This document shows positions 62,793 to 64,000 of a stretch of 64,000 bases of DNA, piece after piece. Below the pieces are notes generated by a model, which was given only the letters and a program-made list of their open reading frames with translations, searched no databases and was not told the DNA's origin. How positions within the stretch are numbered: position 1 is the stretch's first letter; every line of letters starts with the position of its first letter. The stretch is from assembly GCA_028822445.1 (NCBI GenBank), contig JAPKDQ010000001.1, forward strand, positions 620,001 to 684,000, read 5' to 3'. Source of the stretch: Rhodospirillaceae bacterium. GTDB lineage: Bacteria > Pseudomonadota > Alphaproteobacteria > Rhodospirillales > Rhodospirillaceae. The translations under genes were made by a program, and so were the position numbers.

Positions 62793-64000
62793 CTAAGTTC
62801 GGACAATTTTGAACTGTCCAACGTCGATCGATTTTGCTCTGAATCCACCTTCGCAATAAGCGAGATACATTTCCCACATGCGTCGAAAACGTTCGTCAAA
62901 ACCTAATGGCTCGATCGATGACCAAGCCTCTAAGAACCTTTGACGCCATTCTTTCAAGGTGGAGGCATAGCTGTCTCCGAACGTTGTAACATCTGCCAGG
63001 CTTAGGCGAGCACGGTCTATCTCGTTCGTCAGTGCAGCGACAGACGGTAACATACCCCCTGGAAATATGTAGCGTTGAATAAAATCAGAGCCGCTGCGAT
63101 AACGCTCATAAAACGCTTCATCAATCGTAATAATTTGCAGGGCGGCTGCCCCACCGACCGAGAGCCGGTCTCTAATCATGTTAAAATAATGTGGCCAGTT
63201 TTCCTCGCCGACCGCTTCAAACATCTCAATTGATGCAATACGGTCAAATTGTCCTTCAACGTCACGGTAGTCCTGAAGGCGGAGGTCAACCTTGTCCGAG
63301 ATTCCTGCTTTTTTCATACGTTCTCTAGCGAATTTTAATTGCTCTTTAGACAAGGTTAGGCCAGTAACGTGGCAGCCGTATTCTTTGACCGCAAATTCTG
63401 CGAAACCACCCCAACCAAACCCGACTTCTAAGACTTTGTGCTCGGGTTTAAGTTGTAGCATATCCGCGATGCGACGGTACTTTTCGATTTGAGCCTGATC
63501 GAGTGATTGGCCTTCTGCCGTGTAATAGGCCGATGAGTAGGTCATTGTTGGGTCAAGCCATTGTTCATAGAAGTCGTTGCCAAGGTCGTAGTGGTCAGCA
63601 ATGTTGCGCTTTGACCCGCGTTTGGTATTTGATCGACGAAGGTGGCCTAAGCGGTTGAGCGCCCAATGCCAGAATCCTTGTAGGTCGTTGGTCTTCGTAT
63701 GGTGCCGGTTTACGACGGCGATCTCCACGACCCTTGATGGGTCAGGGCTATCCCAGTCTCCATCTAAGTATGATTCAACAAAGCCCATATCGCCCTGCGT
63801 GAGGAGGCGGCGAACGGCGCGCCAGCGATTAATCACCATTACGGTTTCTGGGGCACCACCAGGGCCTAAACGATGATGTGAGCCATCGGGTAACGTGAGA
63901 TCGAGCGTTCCTACCGTTATCTTACTCAGGACGGCGATGATTTTACCAACGAGGGAATTCGCATTCGATGGATTGTCGTGTTCTAGATTTGTATTTTTGA
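62793..64000 (-). CDS. cfa: cyclopropane-fatty-acyl-phospholipid synthase family protein (N-terminus off right edge)
   Basis: About 402 C-terminal residues are in the window; the frame stays open to the right edge. ERSLIDGTLDLTLPDGS-like N-terminal sequence, then GDWDSPD, NIADHYDLGNDFYEQWLDPTMTYSSAYY, the SAM motif KVLEVGFGWGG and IASIEMFEAVGEENW are all of the Cfa family. It uses SAM to methylenate or methylate membrane lipid double bonds; some relatives make methylated or furan precursors, so the exact product is open. It begins the operon with the MFS transporter and DUF3833. Confidence 0.93.
   Translation of the reverse strand, partial: KNTNLEHDNPSNANSLVGKIIAVLSKITVGTLDLTLPDGSHHRLGPGGAPETVMVINRWRAVRRLLTQGDMGFVESYLDGDWDSPDPSRVVEIAVVNRHHTKTNDLQGFWHWALNRLGHLRRSNTKRGSKRNIADHYDLGNDFYEQWLDPTMTYSSAYYTAEGQSLDQAQIEKYRRIADMLQLKPEHKVLEVGFGWGGFAEFAVKEYGCHVTGLTLSKEQLKFARERMKKAGISDKVDLRLQDYRDVEGQFDRIASIEMFEAVGEENWPHYFNMIRDRLSVGGAAALQIITIDEAFYERYRSGSDFIQRYIFPGGMLPSVAALTNEIDRARLSLADVTTFGDSYASTLKEWRQRFLEAWSSIEPLGFDERFRRMWEMYLAYCEGGFRAKSIDVGQFKIVRT

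Overview
The window looks like chromosome from a free-living, aerobic, probably marine alphaproteobacterium of moderate GC content. The pdxH / fabI / aroC neighbourhood, the aa3-type cytochrome oxidase genes with Cox11 (ctaG) and a DUF983 gene, a sulfite dehydrogenase of the SoeABC type and an ELM1-type (DUF1022) protein all fit that group. I cannot name a species. I saw no rRNA, tRNA, CRISPR array, integrase, transposase or phage gene, so this is not an obvious genomic island. Several gene remnants do lie between intact genes.

Layout. 1-5.7 kb: housekeeping (chorismate synthase, enoyl-ACP reductase, PdxH, a cation efflux transporter, a two-domain stress protein, a flavoprotein). 5.7-11.2 kb: a compact four-gene minus-strand cassette encoding a tiny VDPGSG membrane protein, a NoeA-like methyltransferase with a kinase-like N-terminus, a stand-alone YidC-like protein lacking the usual groove arginine, and a large membrane-anchored sulfatase-superfamily enzyme. 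It is my best candidate for an undescribed system. 11.7-14.2 kb: a TonB-dependent receptor with a strong terminator. 14.9-26.2 kb: scavenging and catabolic genes (TRAP and peptide-type binding proteins without permeases, two hydrolases with His at the nucleophile position, PitA phosphate transporter, exported RidA, a methyltransferase, DUF1838). 26.5-29.7 kb: a two-component system divergent from a two-repeat PepSY-like periplasmic protein. 30-32.9 kb: an amidohydrolase, a cupin pseudogene and a cold-shock gene. 32.9-41.2 kb: a ThDP enzyme with pyrE, ELM1 and hydroxypyruvate isomerase, a binding protein, and three translationally coupled GST paralogues. 41.2-46.7 kb: rhodanese, stress protein and soeABC. 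46.8-49.2 kb: a ridA-like pseudogene with a 13-bp tandem duplication, an Amt ammonium transporter and DUF983. 49.2-56.5 kb: cytochrome c oxidase, with ctaC-ctaD-ctaG-ctaE on the minus strand and a 38-aa membrane peptide, DUF420, an oxidase subunit I-like protein and heme O synthase on the plus strand. 56.6-64 kb: exported and lipid-related genes (SnoaL-like, binding protein, DUF6134, SDR, SnoaL) converging on DUF3833, an MFS transporter and a cyclopropane-fatty-acid synthase that runs off the right edge.

How the genes work together. Respiration and sulfur oxidation are coupled here in genomic terms: SoeABC would feed electrons from sulfite to the quinone pool, and the aa3 oxidase with its assembly factors sits about 4 kb away. 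The many orphan binding proteins, GSTs, hydrolases, amidohydrolase and DUF1838 protein suggest use of small dissolved organic compounds. The SDR / SnoaL / DUF3833 / MFS / Cfa group resembles the membrane-lipid modification neighbourhood known from other proteobacteria.
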